From Dactylosporangium roseum (GTDB taxonomy: Bacteria > Actinomycetota > Actinomycetes > Mycobacteriales > Micromonosporaceae): a DNA stretch of 64,000 nucleotides. The stretch spans positions 4,951,001-5,015,000 of the forward strand of contig NZ_CP073721.1 of NCBI RefSeq assembly GCF_025264685.1, in the 5' to 3' direction. The notes below the pieces were generated by a model. That model saw only the letters and a list, made by a program, of their open reading frames with translations, did not search any database and was not told the origin of the DNA. The first letter of the stretch is position 1. Every line of letters begins with the position of its first letter. The position numbers and the translations under genes are program-made. This document shows, in pieces, positions 50,930-59,218 of this stretch.

Positions 50930-50966
50930 GGCCGCCGGACGCTCTCGTCGAGGGCGTCCGGCGGCC
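50930..50966 (+). terminator. Terminator hairpin after P-type ATPase
   Basis: A perfect 13-bp stem (GGCCGCCGGACGC and complement) around an 11-base loop begins 3 bp after the ATPase stop. Confidence 0.78.
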
Positions 50967-51094
50967 GTTCCACCCGGGCGGCGACCCGCAACCGGACGAC
51001 CGCGCAAGACCCACGTGTGCCGTCCCGCGCCCTTAGCGGGATCGAGAGCGGCGGCGCCCGGTTGACGTCCGAGACGGAACGTCCCGGCCCGCAC

Positions 51095-51108
51095 GGGTCC
51101 AACGACCC
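51095..51108 (+). promoter_or_regulatory. DevR/DosR-like palindrome before first USP gene
   Basis: GGGTC-CAAC-GACCC is an exact 5+4+5 palindrome, 97 bp upstream of the USP start. Its architecture equals the GGGAC-N4-GTCCC core of DosR boxes. Confidence 0.5.
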
Positions 51109-51204
51109 TGGCAACCGCACCGCCGGGGCAGGACGCTCGAGGTGGCCCGGCGCACGGAAAGGGACGCGCCGGGCACCGGTCGCGCTCCTGAGGAGGTATC
51201 CGCC

Positions 51205-52086
51205 ATGAGCACCGGAACCACGGTGATCGTCGGGGTCGACGGCTCACCCGACAGTCTCCGCGCGGTCGACTGGGCCGCGGCCGACGCGCTGCGCCGGCAC
51301 CGCCCGCTCCGTATCGTGCACGCGTTCCTGTGGCCCGCCGTGTACCCGCCGCCGGCCCTCCCCGTGCCGCCGCAACTGTACGAGCAGACCATGCGCGAGG
51401 CCGCCCAGCAGATCCTCGACGAAGCCGTCACCCGGGCCCGCACCGTCGCCCCGGCGCTCGACGTCGGCACCGACATGCCGATCCAGCAGGCGGCCGCCGC
51501 ACTCGTGGCCGCCTCCAGGCACGCCGCCACCGTCGTCGTGGGCAACCGCGGCCTCGGCGGCTTCACCGGCCTGCTCCTCGGCTCCGTCGGCGTCGAACTC
51601 GCCGCCCACGCCGCGTGCCCGGTCGTCGTCGTACGGCACACCGACCGGCCGCCCGGCCCGGAGGCCGGACGGGTCCTCGTCGGCGTCGACGGCTCCCACG
51701 ACGCCGAACGCGCGCTGCGGTTCGCCTTCGAGCAGGCCTCGTTCCGCGGCACCGGGCTCACCGCCGTCCAGGTGGGTCCGCGGCCCGGCACCACGGGCCC
51801 CGACGACCTGCTGCCGCTGGTCCACGACGAGGAGACCCTCCAGGACTTCGAGCTGCGTGCCCTCGCCGAATCGGTCACCGGCTGGGTCGAGAAGTACCCG
51901 GACGTCGACGTCCGCCGTGTCGCCGTGCGCGGCCGCGCGGCCGAGGTGCTGACCGAACTGTCCGCCGGGGCGGAGCTGCTCGTCGTCGGCTCCCGCGGCC
52001 GTGGCGGCTTCACCGGACTGCTGCTGGGTTCCGTGAGCCAGGCCGTCATCCAGCACGCCGCCTGCCCGGTGGCGGTCGTCCGCTGA
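51205..52086 (+). CDS. Tandem-domain universal stress protein (USP-1)
   Basis: This 293-residue protein has two UspA folds (about 7-145 and 153-292). Each starts with a VGVDGS strand (IVGVDGSPDSLRAVDWA; VLVGVDGSHDAERALRFA) and ends with the ATP-binding GxxG-9-G(S/T) loop (VGNRGLGGFTGLLLGSVG; VGSRGRGGFTGLLLGSVS). Such tandem USPs are hypoxia/dormancy proteins that bind ATP in actinobacteria. A perfect AGGAGG precedes the ATG. A DevR-like palindrome lies upstream. A second USP gene follows 101 bp later in the same direction. Confidence 0.93.
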   Translation: MSTGTTVIVGVDGSPDSLRAVDWAAADALRRHRPLRIVHAFLWPAVYPPPALPVPPQLYEQTMREAAQQILDEAVTRARTVAPALDVGTDMPIQQAAAALVAASRHAATVVVGNRGLGGFTGLLLGSVGVELAAHAACPVVVVRHTDRPPGPEAGRVLVGVDGSHDAERALRFAFEQASFRGTGLTAVQVGPRPGTTGPDDLLPLVHDEETLQDFELRALAESVTGWVEKYPDVDVRRVAVRGRAAEVLTELSAGAELLVVGSRGRGGFTGLLLGSVSQAVIQHAACPVAVVR

Positions 52087-52187
52087 GGGTGGACCACGAC
52101 GGACCTGCACAGCAGGCGCTTGCCGGGGCATGGTGAAGAGTGGAGAGGCCGCCGTCGGCGGCGGTCCCACCGGCAAGGGAGGGCGTC

Positions 52188-53045
52188 ATGACCGCCAACC
52201 GTCGTCCGGTGATCGTGGGTGTCGACGGCTCGCCGGCCGGCCTCGGCGCGGTCCGCTGGGCCGCCGACGAGGCGGTGCGCCACGGCAAGCCGCTCCGGAT
52301 CACCCACGCGCTGGGCGTTCCAGGCCCGTTCGAGCAGCCCTTCGAGCAGGTCGTGGACGAGCACGACATCGCGCTCGACGCGGCGACAGAGGCCCGCGGC
52401 TGGTATCCCGGCCTGCACATCACCACGTCCACCTGGCACGGTAGTCCGGCCCACGTGCTCGTCGAGGAGTCGCGCCATGCGAGCCTCGTGGTGGTGGGCA
52501 GCCGCCGGACGGGAGGCTTCCGTTCGCTGCTGGTCGGCTCCGTCGGGCTCCAGTTGGCCGCGCGTGCGTACTGCCCTGTGCTGATCGTCCACAACGCGGA
52601 GCGCTGGGCCGCGCCGGAGAGTCCGCTGCCGCGGCAGCCGATCGTCGTCGGTTTCGACGGCTCGGCACACTCCGATTTCGCGGTGGGTCTGGCGTTCTCG
52701 GAGGCAGCGACGCGCGGTGTGGAACTGGTCGCGGTGCGCGCGTGGCGCGAGCAGGCACGCCGCTGGGGCCGCGGCGCGGACCTCACCCGGCTCGCCGCCG
52801 CCGTGCGCGACGCGCTGGCCGCCGACCTGGAACCGTGGCAGGCGAAGTATCCCACCGTGCCGGTCGGCCTGCGCGCCGTCCGCGGCACGGCGGCCCCGGT
52901 CCTGCTCGCCGAGGGCAGTGACGCCCTCATGGTCGTGCTCGGTCCCCGCGGACGGGGCGGGCTCGACGACGTCCGGCTCGGCTCGGTGACCCAGCAGGTG
53001 CTCGACCACGCCTCGATTCCCGTCCTCATCGCCCAGCACGCCTGA
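52188..53045 (+). CDS. Tandem-domain universal stress protein (USP-2)
   Basis: This 285-residue protein has two UspA domains. The first is VIVGVDGSPAGLGAVRWAADEAVRHG with a loop VGSRRTGGFRSLLVGSVG. The second is IVVGFDGSAHSDFAVGLAF, but its phosphate loop reads LGPRGRGGLDDVRLGSVT. Loops differ from USP-1, so nucleotide preference may differ. GGGAGGG precedes the ATG. It may be co-transcribed with USP-1. A GC hairpin lies 18 bp after the stop and separates it from the convergent small gene. Confidence 0.92.
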   Translation: MTANRRPVIVGVDGSPAGLGAVRWAADEAVRHGKPLRITHALGVPGPFEQPFEQVVDEHDIALDAATEARGWYPGLHITTSTWHGSPAHVLVEESRHASLVVVGSRRTGGFRSLLVGSVGLQLAARAYCPVLIVHNAERWAAPESPLPRQPIVVGFDGSAHSDFAVGLAFSEAATRGVELVAVRAWREQARRWGRGADLTRLAAAVRDALAADLEPWQAKYPTVPVGLRAVRGTAAPVLLAEGSDALMVVLGPRGRGGLDDVRLGSVTQQVLDHASIPVLIAQHA

Positions 53046-53063
53046 CGGCACGCAAGCGGCAGT

Positions 53064-53083
53064 GCCGGGCCGTCGGGCCCGGC
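53064..53083. terminator. GC hairpin between convergent genes
   Basis: GCCGGGCC and GGCCCGGC pair around GTCG in the 70-bp gap between USP-2 and the small minus-strand gene. Confidence 0.55.
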
Positions 53084-53115
53084 GCCCCGGTGCGGTGCCG
53101 TCCGCGGGCCGGCGG

Positions 53116-53328
53116 CTACAACCCGACCTCGTCGAGCAGTTCGGCGGCCCGCCGCTGCTCGTCCGTCACACCCTCGCCGCACAGCAGCCGGGCCGCGGCC
53201 GCCAGTGCCTCGATGCGCCGCTCCGCGCGGCACAGTCGCAACATCGCGTCGCCGGTGTCGGTGGTCGGCAACCACACGTGTGCGGTCCCCGGGCGCGGTG
53301 CCGTCCGTGGTGTCATCGTCGCGGTCAT
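53116..53328 (-). CDS. Small helical protein, unknown function
   Basis: This 70-residue protein has an N-terminus rich in Thr/Pro/Arg and a helical C-terminal half (MLRLCRAERRIEALAAAARLL, DEQRRAAELLDEVGL). It has no membrane segment and is not recognised. GGAGGT sits 6 bases before the ATG, which supports it as real. A DevR-like half-palindrome lies 75 bp upstream, suggesting membership in the same stress regulon as the USP genes. Confidence 0.7.
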   Translation of the reverse strand: MTATMTPRTAPRPGTAHVWLPTTDTGDAMLRLCRAERRIEALAAAARLLCGEGVTDEQRRAAELLDEVGL

Positions 53329-53403
53329 CGTCGACACCTCCCCCTGCCTGCGCTGCTCGGTCCTTCCGTCACCTCGAGCGTTTCCCAGCGCCGCGCGCAG
53401 GTT

Positions 53404-53420
53404 CAGGCCGTTGGTCCCGA
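53404..53420 (-). promoter_or_regulatory. DevR/DosR-like site before small gene
   Basis: On the minus strand this reads GGGAC-CAAC-GGCCT: one perfect half-site and one degenerate half-site with the correct 4-bp spacer. Confidence 0.4.
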
Positions 53421-53452
53421 GCAGGGCCGCCTTCCGGCCGGAAGCCGCCGGC

Positions 53453-54151
53453 TCAGGTGGGGGCGGAGGCGCCGTAGCGGGCCCGGATGCGGCAGATCCG
53501 CGTCCGGGCCCGGCCTTCGGTCCAGACCCTCGGCGCCGACCGGCACACGGCCCGGTGCTTCGGCGCCAACCACGGCGCCGCGGCCGACAGCCGCACCGGG
53601 TGCTGCTCCGTGCCCGGCGCGCCGATGCGGTGGTGCCGGACCAGCGGCCGGACCTCCGGCTCGGCTCGCGGGCGGAGGCCGCGGTACACCTCGGAACGAG
53701 GCGTGGTGCCGCCGACGACCATCTGCGCCAGGGCACGTTCCGTCCCGACGCACCTGTCCTCGACGTACTCGAGACCGGCGTCGTGGGCGGCCTGGCGCGC
53801 CTGCGGGCTGGTGATGCCCGATTGCAGCCACACCCCGCCGGCCCCGATCGCCAACGCCTCACGCACCAGCCGCGGCGCCTCCCGCGCGGGCCGGAACACG
53901 TCCACCAGGTCGACGTGCACCGGGATGTCCGCGAGCCGGGCATACGCCTGCTCGCCGAACACCCGGTCCGCGTGCGGGTTGACCGGGATGACGCGCCATC
54001 CCTGCTCCTGCAACGACTTCGGCACCCAGTGCGCGGGCTTCTGCGGATCACGGGACGCACCCACGACGGCAATCGTGTGCGCCCCGGCAAGGATCTCCCT
54101 CGCGGTGCGCATCGGACTCATCTCCTGAGGTCTCGCGGCGGTCGTCGTCAT
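53453..54151 (-). CDS. CoA-binding-domain protein with long C-terminal extension
   Basis: This protein has up to 232 residues. Residues 14-145 are the CoA_binding_2 fold, with IAVVGASRDPQKPAHWVPKSLQEQGWRVIPVNP, DLVDVFRPAREAPRLVREAL and GGVWLQSGI (regions). Family proteins of this size usually stop near residue 145. Here an Arg-rich, compositionally odd tail of about 85 residues follows (HRIGAPGTEQHPVRLS; RVWTEGRARTRICRIRARYG), suggesting a frameshift or lost stop. The ATG at 54151 overlaps the stop of the cyclic-nucleotide gene (ATGA). A later ATG at 54112 has AGGAG 9 bases upstream and may be the true start. Confidence 0.75.
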   Translation of the reverse strand: MTTTAARPQEMSPMRTAREILAGAHTIAVVGASRDPQKPAHWVPKSLQEQGWRVIPVNPHADRVFGEQAYARLADIPVHVDLVDVFRPAREAPRLVREALAIGAGGVWLQSGITSPQARQAAHDAGLEYVEDRCVGTERALAQMVVGGTTPRSEVYRGLRPRAEPEVRPLVRHHRIGAPGTEQHPVRLSAAAPWLAPKHRAVCRSAPRVWTEGRARTRICRIRARYGASAPT

Positions 54152-54612
54152 GCCGGCGCCGTGTACAGGTCGAGCAGCCGGATCCTGGTGGCCTGCATCC
54201 GGTCGACGACGACCGCCATGAAGCGCTTGGTCAGCTCGTAGCCGAACTCGGGGTCGGCGTCGCACATCGCGCGGGTGGCGGGGCCGTCGACGGCGATGCT
54301 GAGCAGCGGACCGGCGGCGACGGCACCGAAGTGCCAGCGGTACGGCGGGAAGAGCCAGGACCAGCCGAGCACCGTACCGGGGCCGATGGTCTCGAGGACG
54401 ACGACGTCCTCGCGGCCGGGCACCCGGATGTCGAGGTTGACGTAGCCGTCGCGGATGAGCCAGTACCGGTCCGCGCGGCCGTTCTCCTCGAAGAGCCGCG
54501 CCCCGGCGCGCAACGGTGCGCGGTGCGCCCAGCGGGCCAGGCGCGCGAGGTGGTGCGGTGGCAGACCGGTGAGGAACGGATGCGCGACGAGCAGGTCGAA
54601 CGTGGTGATCAT
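54148..54612 (-). CDS. Stand-alone cyclic-nucleotide-binding domain protein
   Basis: This 154-residue protein consists of one CRP/FNR-type effector domain: VAHPFLTGLPPHHLARLARWA, RLFEENGRADRYWLIRDGYVNLDI and IGPGTVLGWSWLFPPYRWHFGAVA. The phosphate-binding-cassette region is altered from the classical GE-x6-RSA. There is no DNA-binding helix-turn-helix, so it cannot act as a normal CRP regulator. GAGGAAA precedes the ATG. It overlaps the CoA-binding gene and shares the 317-bp upstream region, with two DevR-like sites, with a divergent small membrane gene. A role as signal-binding partner is inferred. Confidence 0.83.
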   Translation of the reverse strand: MITTFDLLVAHPFLTGLPPHHLARLARWAHRAPLRAGARLFEENGRADRYWLIRDGYVNLDIRVPGREDVVVLETIGPGTVLGWSWLFPPYRWHFGAVAAGPLLSIAVDGPATRAMCDADPEFGYELTKRFMAVVVDRMQATRIRLLDLYTAPA

Positions 54613-54818
54613 GGCGTTTCCTCGGTGGTCGTGGGTGGGTGCGCGTCCGGGGCGCGCGGTTCGGCGGTGCCGCCGATGCGCCGACCGCGCACCACGCGGC
54701 GCGGCTCGCACACCCGGGACTCGCCGAACCGGTCGTGCCGCCCGCCGCGGCGGTGGAGGTGCGCTTCCTGGGTACAGATGTCCGTTCCATCACATCGGGG
54801 GCGTCACTACCCCCGGTA

Positions 54819-54853
54819 GGGCCGTTCGACCCCTTCCGAGGGCCGGAAGACCG
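54819..54853. promoter_or_regulatory. Two DevR/DosR-like palindromes spaced 21 bp apart
   Basis: GGGCC-GTTC-GACCC (54819-54832) and GGGCC-GGAA-GACCG (54840-54853) start exactly 21 bp apart, two helical turns, between the divergent cyclic-nucleotide and small membrane genes. Tandem sites on one DNA face fit cooperative binding. Confidence 0.5.
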
Positions 54854-54929
54854 GGCTTCGTGAGGTGTCCGCACTGTACGGCCACCCCGCCACCGTCTAC
54901 GTTGTCAGAAGGGGCGGGAGGTGAGTCGC

Positions 54930-55256
54930 ATGGCCGCCACGTTGCTCGTCGTAGCGATCTTCAGCGCTGTCTACCTGACGCTGATCGCCTTGCACGCGAC
55001 CGCCATCAGGCACCACGCCGACGGTGGCCGGTTCGACCGGCGGCCCCGGCTGGCGGTCTGGCTGGCAGCCCATCTGAGACCGGACCCGCGGGACAGGGTT
55101 CCGGCGGACCCGGGCCTTGCCCGGGACGAACGCCTCGCCGTCAGGCGGCTGCTGAGCGGAGACCTGGACAAGGACGGGTACCGCGAGACGCTGGCCGGGA
55201 TCGCCGCGCAGGACGCGGCGGCGCACCCGCTGCAGCTACCGCGGTCACGGCAGTAG
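54930..55256 (+). CDS. Small single-helix membrane protein
   Basis: This 108-residue protein has one N-terminal membrane helix (LLVVAIFSAVYLTLIALHA) and a basic cytoplasmic tail with an acidic helix (DERLAVRRLLSGDLDKDGYRETLAGIA) resembling the short-C-terminal-domain (SHOCT-like) pattern. It is not recognised. GGAGGT 9 bases upstream selects the ATG at 54930 over the GTG at 54921. Two DevR-like sites lie 77-110 bp upstream. Its stop is 8 bp from the convergent kdpD-like gene. Confidence 0.7.
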   Translation: MAATLLVVAIFSAVYLTLIALHATAIRHHADGGRFDRRPRLAVWLAAHLRPDPRDRVPADPGLARDERLAVRRLLSGDLDKDGYRETLAGIAAQDAAAHPLQLPRSRQ

Positions 55257-55263
55257 ACGGACG

Positions 55264-57888
55264 TCATCCACCGGCTCGGCCCGCCTCCCGGGACGCCGGC
55301 CGGTCCGGCCGCGGGTCGCCGGCGTGACGCCCGTGCGCGGCGGCCGGAAGGGTGATGACGACGGTACGGCCACCGCCCGGCGTACGTTCGTGCCGCAGGG
55401 TGCCGCCCATGGTCTCGGTGAGCCCGCGGGCCAGACGCTGCGTCACGTCGGCCCCCGGGCAGGACGGCTCCGCGCCGCTGCCGTGGTCGATCAGGCGGAT
55501 CCGGACGTGTTCCCGCTCGACGGCGGCGGCGATGGCCGGCGGGCTGTCGGGCGGGCTGCGGCGCAGCGCGTCGGTGGCCAGACCGGCGACGGCCCGGGTC
55601 AGCAACCGGCTGTCGGCGATGACGTAGGGCAGCACCTCGGGCAGCCGCAGCAGGATGGGCCGGCCGTCGGCGCCGAGGTCGTCGAACGCGGCGACGATCA
55701 CCTCCGCGACATCCACCGGGCGCAGGCGGCAGTCCAGCGCGCCCGCCTCGAGCCGGCAGAGCGCGTCGAGGTCGGCGAGCAGGTTGACCGCGCCGTCGAT
55801 CTGCGCCTGCGCCGCGGCGAACCTGGCCCGGCCGCTCGCTGGGAGGCGTCCGACGTGGTCGGCCGCGTCGGCGAGCGCGGCCTTGGCGGCGGCGAGCGAG
55901 CCGCACAGGTCGGGGATGGCGGCCGCCGGCGGCCCCTGGAGCGCCGAGGTCGTGGCCCTCGCCTCGACCGGGCAGGTGAGCCCGGTCGCGATGCGCGTGA
56001 GGTAGGCGGTGAGGATGCGTTCGTCGCTGGCGCTGAGCCGGCGGCCGACCCCGGCGACGCGGAGACGTTCCCGGACCGGAACGGCGATGTCGGCGTCCTC
56101 GGGCCGTTCCGGCGGTTGGCTGCCGGCGCTGGCGACGACGCACCAGCGGGTGGTCGTGGTGTCGCTGTCGAGCCGCCGTTCGAGCAGGCTGACCCCACGC
56201 AGGCCGAAGGCCTGGCGAAGCTGTTCGAGCAGCGCGGGCGGGCCGTCGTACCCGCGCAGCGCATCCGCGGCCAGCGTGCTCAGGATGCTCGCCTGCGCCG
56301 ACTCGTACGTCGTCAGGCGCACCCGCTGCGCGGTCGTCTCGACGGCCAGGCCCACCAACGCTCCGGTGATGACGAACGCGCTGAGCACGGCCACGTCGGT
56401 GAGGCCGTTCGCACCCGCGGCGAACTGCGGCAGGAACCGGCCGGCCAGCAGGCCGGCCGCCAGTGCGGCGGCGACCGCCGGGTACAGGCCCCCGATCAGG
56501 GCGACCACCAGCACGACGACGAGGTAGAGCGCCGGGCCGGCGGCCGTACCGGCCACCCGGTGCAGCTCCGCCATGCACACCGTCGACGCCGACAGGAGCA
56601 GCGCCGCGAGCACGACCGCGTACCAGCGCCGGTGCGGGCCGAGCCCGCTGGCGAGCCGGGGCCACGCCAGGCGCGGCGGCCTGGCAGCGCCTTCGTGGGT
56701 GACGATGTGGACGTTGATCGGCCCGCACAACCGGATGACCTTCGCCGCGATGTCCTCACCCGTGAGCAGGCGGGCGCATCGGCCCCGCCGGCTCACGCCG
56801 AGCACGATCTGGGTCGCGTTCTGCGCCTGAGCGGTCGACAGCAGCGCGTCGGCGACGTCGTCGCCGATCACGCGCTGATAGCATCCGCCCAGCGATTCCA
56901 CCAGCGCCTGCTGGCGTGCCAGCACCGCCGGGTCAGCGCCGATCAGCCCGCTGCTCACGGTGACGTGCACCGCCACCAGATCGCACCCGGGGATCCTGGC
57001 CGCGATGCGGGCCGCCCGCCGGATGAGCGTCTCACCGCCGACGTCGCCGGTGAGCCCGACCAGGATCCGTTCGCGCGCCTCCCAGGAGGCCGCGATGCCG
57101 TGCTCGGCCCGGTAGCGCTGGAGTCCCTCGTCGACCCGGCCGGCGACCCACAGCAGCGCCAGCTCACGCAGCGCGGTGAGGTTGCCCGGACGGAAGTAGT
57201 GGGTCAGCGCGGTCTCGATGCGGTCCGCCGGGTAGACGTCGCCGTGCACCATCCTCCGGCGCAGCGCCTCGGCCGACAGGTCCACCAGCTCGATCTGGTC
57301 GGCGCGGCGGGCCACCTCGTCGGGCAGCCGCTCGTGCTGCACGGTCCCGGTGATCTGCCGCACCGTGTCGTTGAGCGACTCCAGGTGTTGCACGTTCAGC
57401 GTGGTGATGACGTCGATCCCGGCCGCCAGCAGTTCCTCGACGTCCTGCCACCGTTTGCTGTTGCGGGAGCCGGGCACGTTGGTGTGCGCCAGCTCGTCGA
57501 CCAGCGCGACCTGCGGATGCCGGTCCAGCACCGCGTCCAGGTCCAGCTCGGTGAAGCTCATGTCGCGATAGGTCAGGGTGCGGCGCGGGACCGTCTCCAG
57601 GCCTTCCGCCATGGCGGCGATCGGCATGCGCCCGTGCGGCTCGACGAATCCGACGACCACGTCGGTGCCCCGTGCCAGACGGTGGCGACCCTCGTCCAGC
57701 ATGGCGTAGGTCTTCCCCACCCCGGGTGCGGCACCGAGGTAGATCCTGAGATGACCGCGGGCCGTCGCCCGCGCCGTGTCTGCGTCCATGTCCGTCACCC
57801 GCGCCCGGTACGCGTCCCCGCCGGTGATCGCCATGAGATCCGCGTATTCGCGAAGGACCCGCTCGACGACCTCGTTCGGCCGGACCAT
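55264..57888 (-). CDS. kdpD: KdpD-like sensor with degenerate kinase domain
   Basis: This 874-residue protein has the KdpD layout: N-terminal KdpD domain with Walker A YLGAAPGVGKTYAML and VDELAHTNVPGSRN, a USP-like domain, four membrane helices (about 420-520), a GAF-like region and a kinase end. The kinase is broken. Where KdpD has VSHDLRTPL the sequence reads SALQGPPAAAIPD (no His), the N-box Asn is Asp (LATDALRRSP), and the GLGLA lid is absent. Residues 1-33 (NEVVERVLREYADLMAITGG) resemble the N-terminal helix-hairpin-helix of PolX DNA polymerases, not KdpD. No kdpE or kdpFABC is present. It probably acts as a K+/c-di-AMP-linked binding protein, not a kinase (inference). Confidence 0.85.
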   Translation of the reverse strand: MVRPNEVVERVLREYADLMAITGGDAYRARVTDMDADTARATARGHLRIYLGAAPGVGKTYAMLDEGRHRLARGTDVVVGFVEPHGRMPIAAMAEGLETVPRRTLTYRDMSFTELDLDAVLDRHPQVALVDELAHTNVPGSRNSKRWQDVEELLAAGIDVITTLNVQHLESLNDTVRQITGTVQHERLPDEVARRADQIELVDLSAEALRRRMVHGDVYPADRIETALTHYFRPGNLTALRELALLWVAGRVDEGLQRYRAEHGIAASWEARERILVGLTGDVGGETLIRRAARIAARIPGCDLVAVHVTVSSGLIGADPAVLARQQALVESLGGCYQRVIGDDVADALLSTAQAQNATQIVLGVSRRGRCARLLTGEDIAAKVIRLCGPINVHIVTHEGAARPPRLAWPRLASGLGPHRRWYAVVLAALLLSASTVCMAELHRVAGTAAGPALYLVVVLVVALIGGLYPAVAAALAAGLLAGRFLPQFAAGANGLTDVAVLSAFVITGALVGLAVETTAQRVRLTTYESAQASILSTLAADALRGYDGPPALLEQLRQAFGLRGVSLLERRLDSDTTTTRWCVVASAGSQPPERPEDADIAVPVRERLRVAGVGRRLSASDERILTAYLTRIATGLTCPVEARATTSALQGPPAAAIPDLCGSLAAAKAALADAADHVGRLPASGRARFAAAQAQIDGAVNLLADLDALCRLEAGALDCRLRPVDVAEVIVAAFDDLGADGRPILLRLPEVLPYVIADSRLLTRAVAGLATDALRRSPPDSPPAIAAAVEREHVRIRLIDHGSGAEPSCPGADVTQRLARGLTETMGGTLRHERTPGGGRTVVITLPAAAHGRHAGDPRPDRPASREAGRAGG

Positions 57889-58043
57889 GCCTCCAAGGCT
57901 ATGACGGTGCTGCACGCCGTGCTCATGCCCGGGTGGCGAAGACCGTCACCGTCAGCCGTGCGGCTGGTGGACGACCGCGACCGGACCGGGCGCGTGGCGG
58001 CCAGGGGCGAGGTGGTCACGGCGCTTCGTCCGATCCGTGGACG

Positions 58044-58937
58044 TCAGGTGCGTGCCGCGGGTGGGGTCGCGCCCGGCGAACCGTGCGCGATCAGCACCGG
58101 GCAATGCGCCCGGTGCAGCAGGCGCATGCCGACCGAGCCGAGCAGCAGCCCGGCGAACCCGCCTCGCCCGCGACTGCCGACGACCACCAACTGCGCCTGT
58201 CGTGAACGGTCGACGAGCACATCGGCGGCCTCACCCGCGACACCGTGGAACTCCCACGGGACGTCCGGGCAGCGTTCGGCCGCCGCGGTCACCTGCCGGG
58301 CCGCCTCGTCGGCCAGCGCCCGCTGGACCTCGGCCGAGTCGTGCAGCAGCGGAGGCGCGCCGACCGGGAGCGGCACGATCGGTGTCTCGATGGCCCGCAC
58401 GGCCTTCAGGCCACAGCCGCGCTGCCGCGCCTCGTCGAACGCCAGCGCCAGCGCGAGGCCGGATGACTCGGAGCCGTCGATGCCGACGAGGACGTCGCCG
58501 GCCGCGTCCGGCCGGCCGCGGACGACCGCGACGGGACACGTCGAGTGGATCGCGACCTGCTGACTGACCGATCCGAGCAGCGCACCGGTGGCGGCCTGCC
58601 GGCCCCGGGTGCCGACCACCACCAGGGCCGCCCCGGATCCGGCCTTCACCAGCACGTCAGCCGGGTGACCCGGCACCGCCGCCGCCCGCACGACGACGTC
58701 GGGAGCCACGGCGGACACCTCCCGCGTGACGTCCTCGACCAGCATGTCGGCGAGCTGCTGTGCCGCCTCGGCGAGTTCTCCGCCCGGCGCGAACGCGGTC
58801 AGCGGCACCCTCCAGCGGTAGGCCAGCAGGACCCGCAGCGGCACGCCCCGCCGTGCCGCGACCGCCACCGCCCAGCGCGCGGCCAGCACCGACGGCTCGC
58901 CGCCGTCGACACCGACCACAACCGTCCCGTCGTCCAC
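58044..58937 (-). CDS. Tandem-domain universal stress protein (USP-3)
   Basis: This 297-residue protein has two UspA domains: VVVGVDGGEPSVLAARWA with loop VGTRGRQAATGALLGSVS, and VLVGIDGSESSGLALALAF with VGSRGRGGFAGLLLGSVG. The GTG at 58937 is selected because GGGG lies 8 bases upstream and the frame before it is low in similarity. It is transcribed away from USP-4 with a DevR-like palindrome in the shared 281-bp interval. The 156 bp between it and the kdpD start show nothing recognisable. Confidence 0.92.
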   Translation of the reverse strand: MDDGTVVVGVDGGEPSVLAARWAVAVAARRGVPLRVLLAYRWRVPLTAFAPGGELAEAAQQLADMLVEDVTREVSAVAPDVVVRAAAVPGHPADVLVKAGSGAALVVVGTRGRQAATGALLGSVSQQVAIHSTCPVAVVRGRPDAAGDVLVGIDGSESSGLALALAFDEARQRGCGLKAVRAIETPIVPLPVGAPPLLHDSAEVQRALADEAARQVTAAAERCPDVPWEFHGVAGEAADVLVDRSRQAQLVVVGSRGRGGFAGLLLGSVGMRLLHRAHCPVLIAHGSPGATPPAART

Positions 58938-58980
58938 GCCTACCCCCCGTTCGACGGCACGTCCCGGAGCCGGACACCCG

Positions 58981-58994
58981 GGGCCGTCCGTCCC
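58981..58994. promoter_or_regulatory. DevR/DosR-like palindrome between divergent USP genes
   Basis: GGGCC-GTCC-GTCCC; on the minus strand GGGAC-GGAC-GGCCC, close to the streptomycete DevR-type consensus. It lies 44 bp before USP-3 and 225 bp before USP-4. Confidence 0.5.
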
Positions 58995-59218
58995 TCCGTC
59001 TCCCCTGCCGCGGGAACCACACGCGGGATCCGGCCGATTCACCCGCCGTGGGTGACCGTCGACGGGCACCGCGGGACCGCGGCCGCGCGGCGGCTCGGGA
59101 GGGCCGCATCGACCGGCCGGCGCGCCGGTCGATAATGGCCGTCGTGGCCGCGGCGGATGCCGTCGCGCATCCGCCGGCCGTACCGAGGCCGCATCAGTGC
59201 GCACAAAGGGGGCAGGAC

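Noticed and set aside
57916..58040. Possible small plus-strand gene between kdpD and USP-3
   Set aside because: No ribosome site and no similarity; the interval is more likely promoter sequence.
55324..58563. A 1079-codon plus-strand frame opposite kdpD and USP-3
   Set aside because: Antisense shadow of KdpD Walker A, USP and membrane-helix coding; low-complexity Arg/Gly content.
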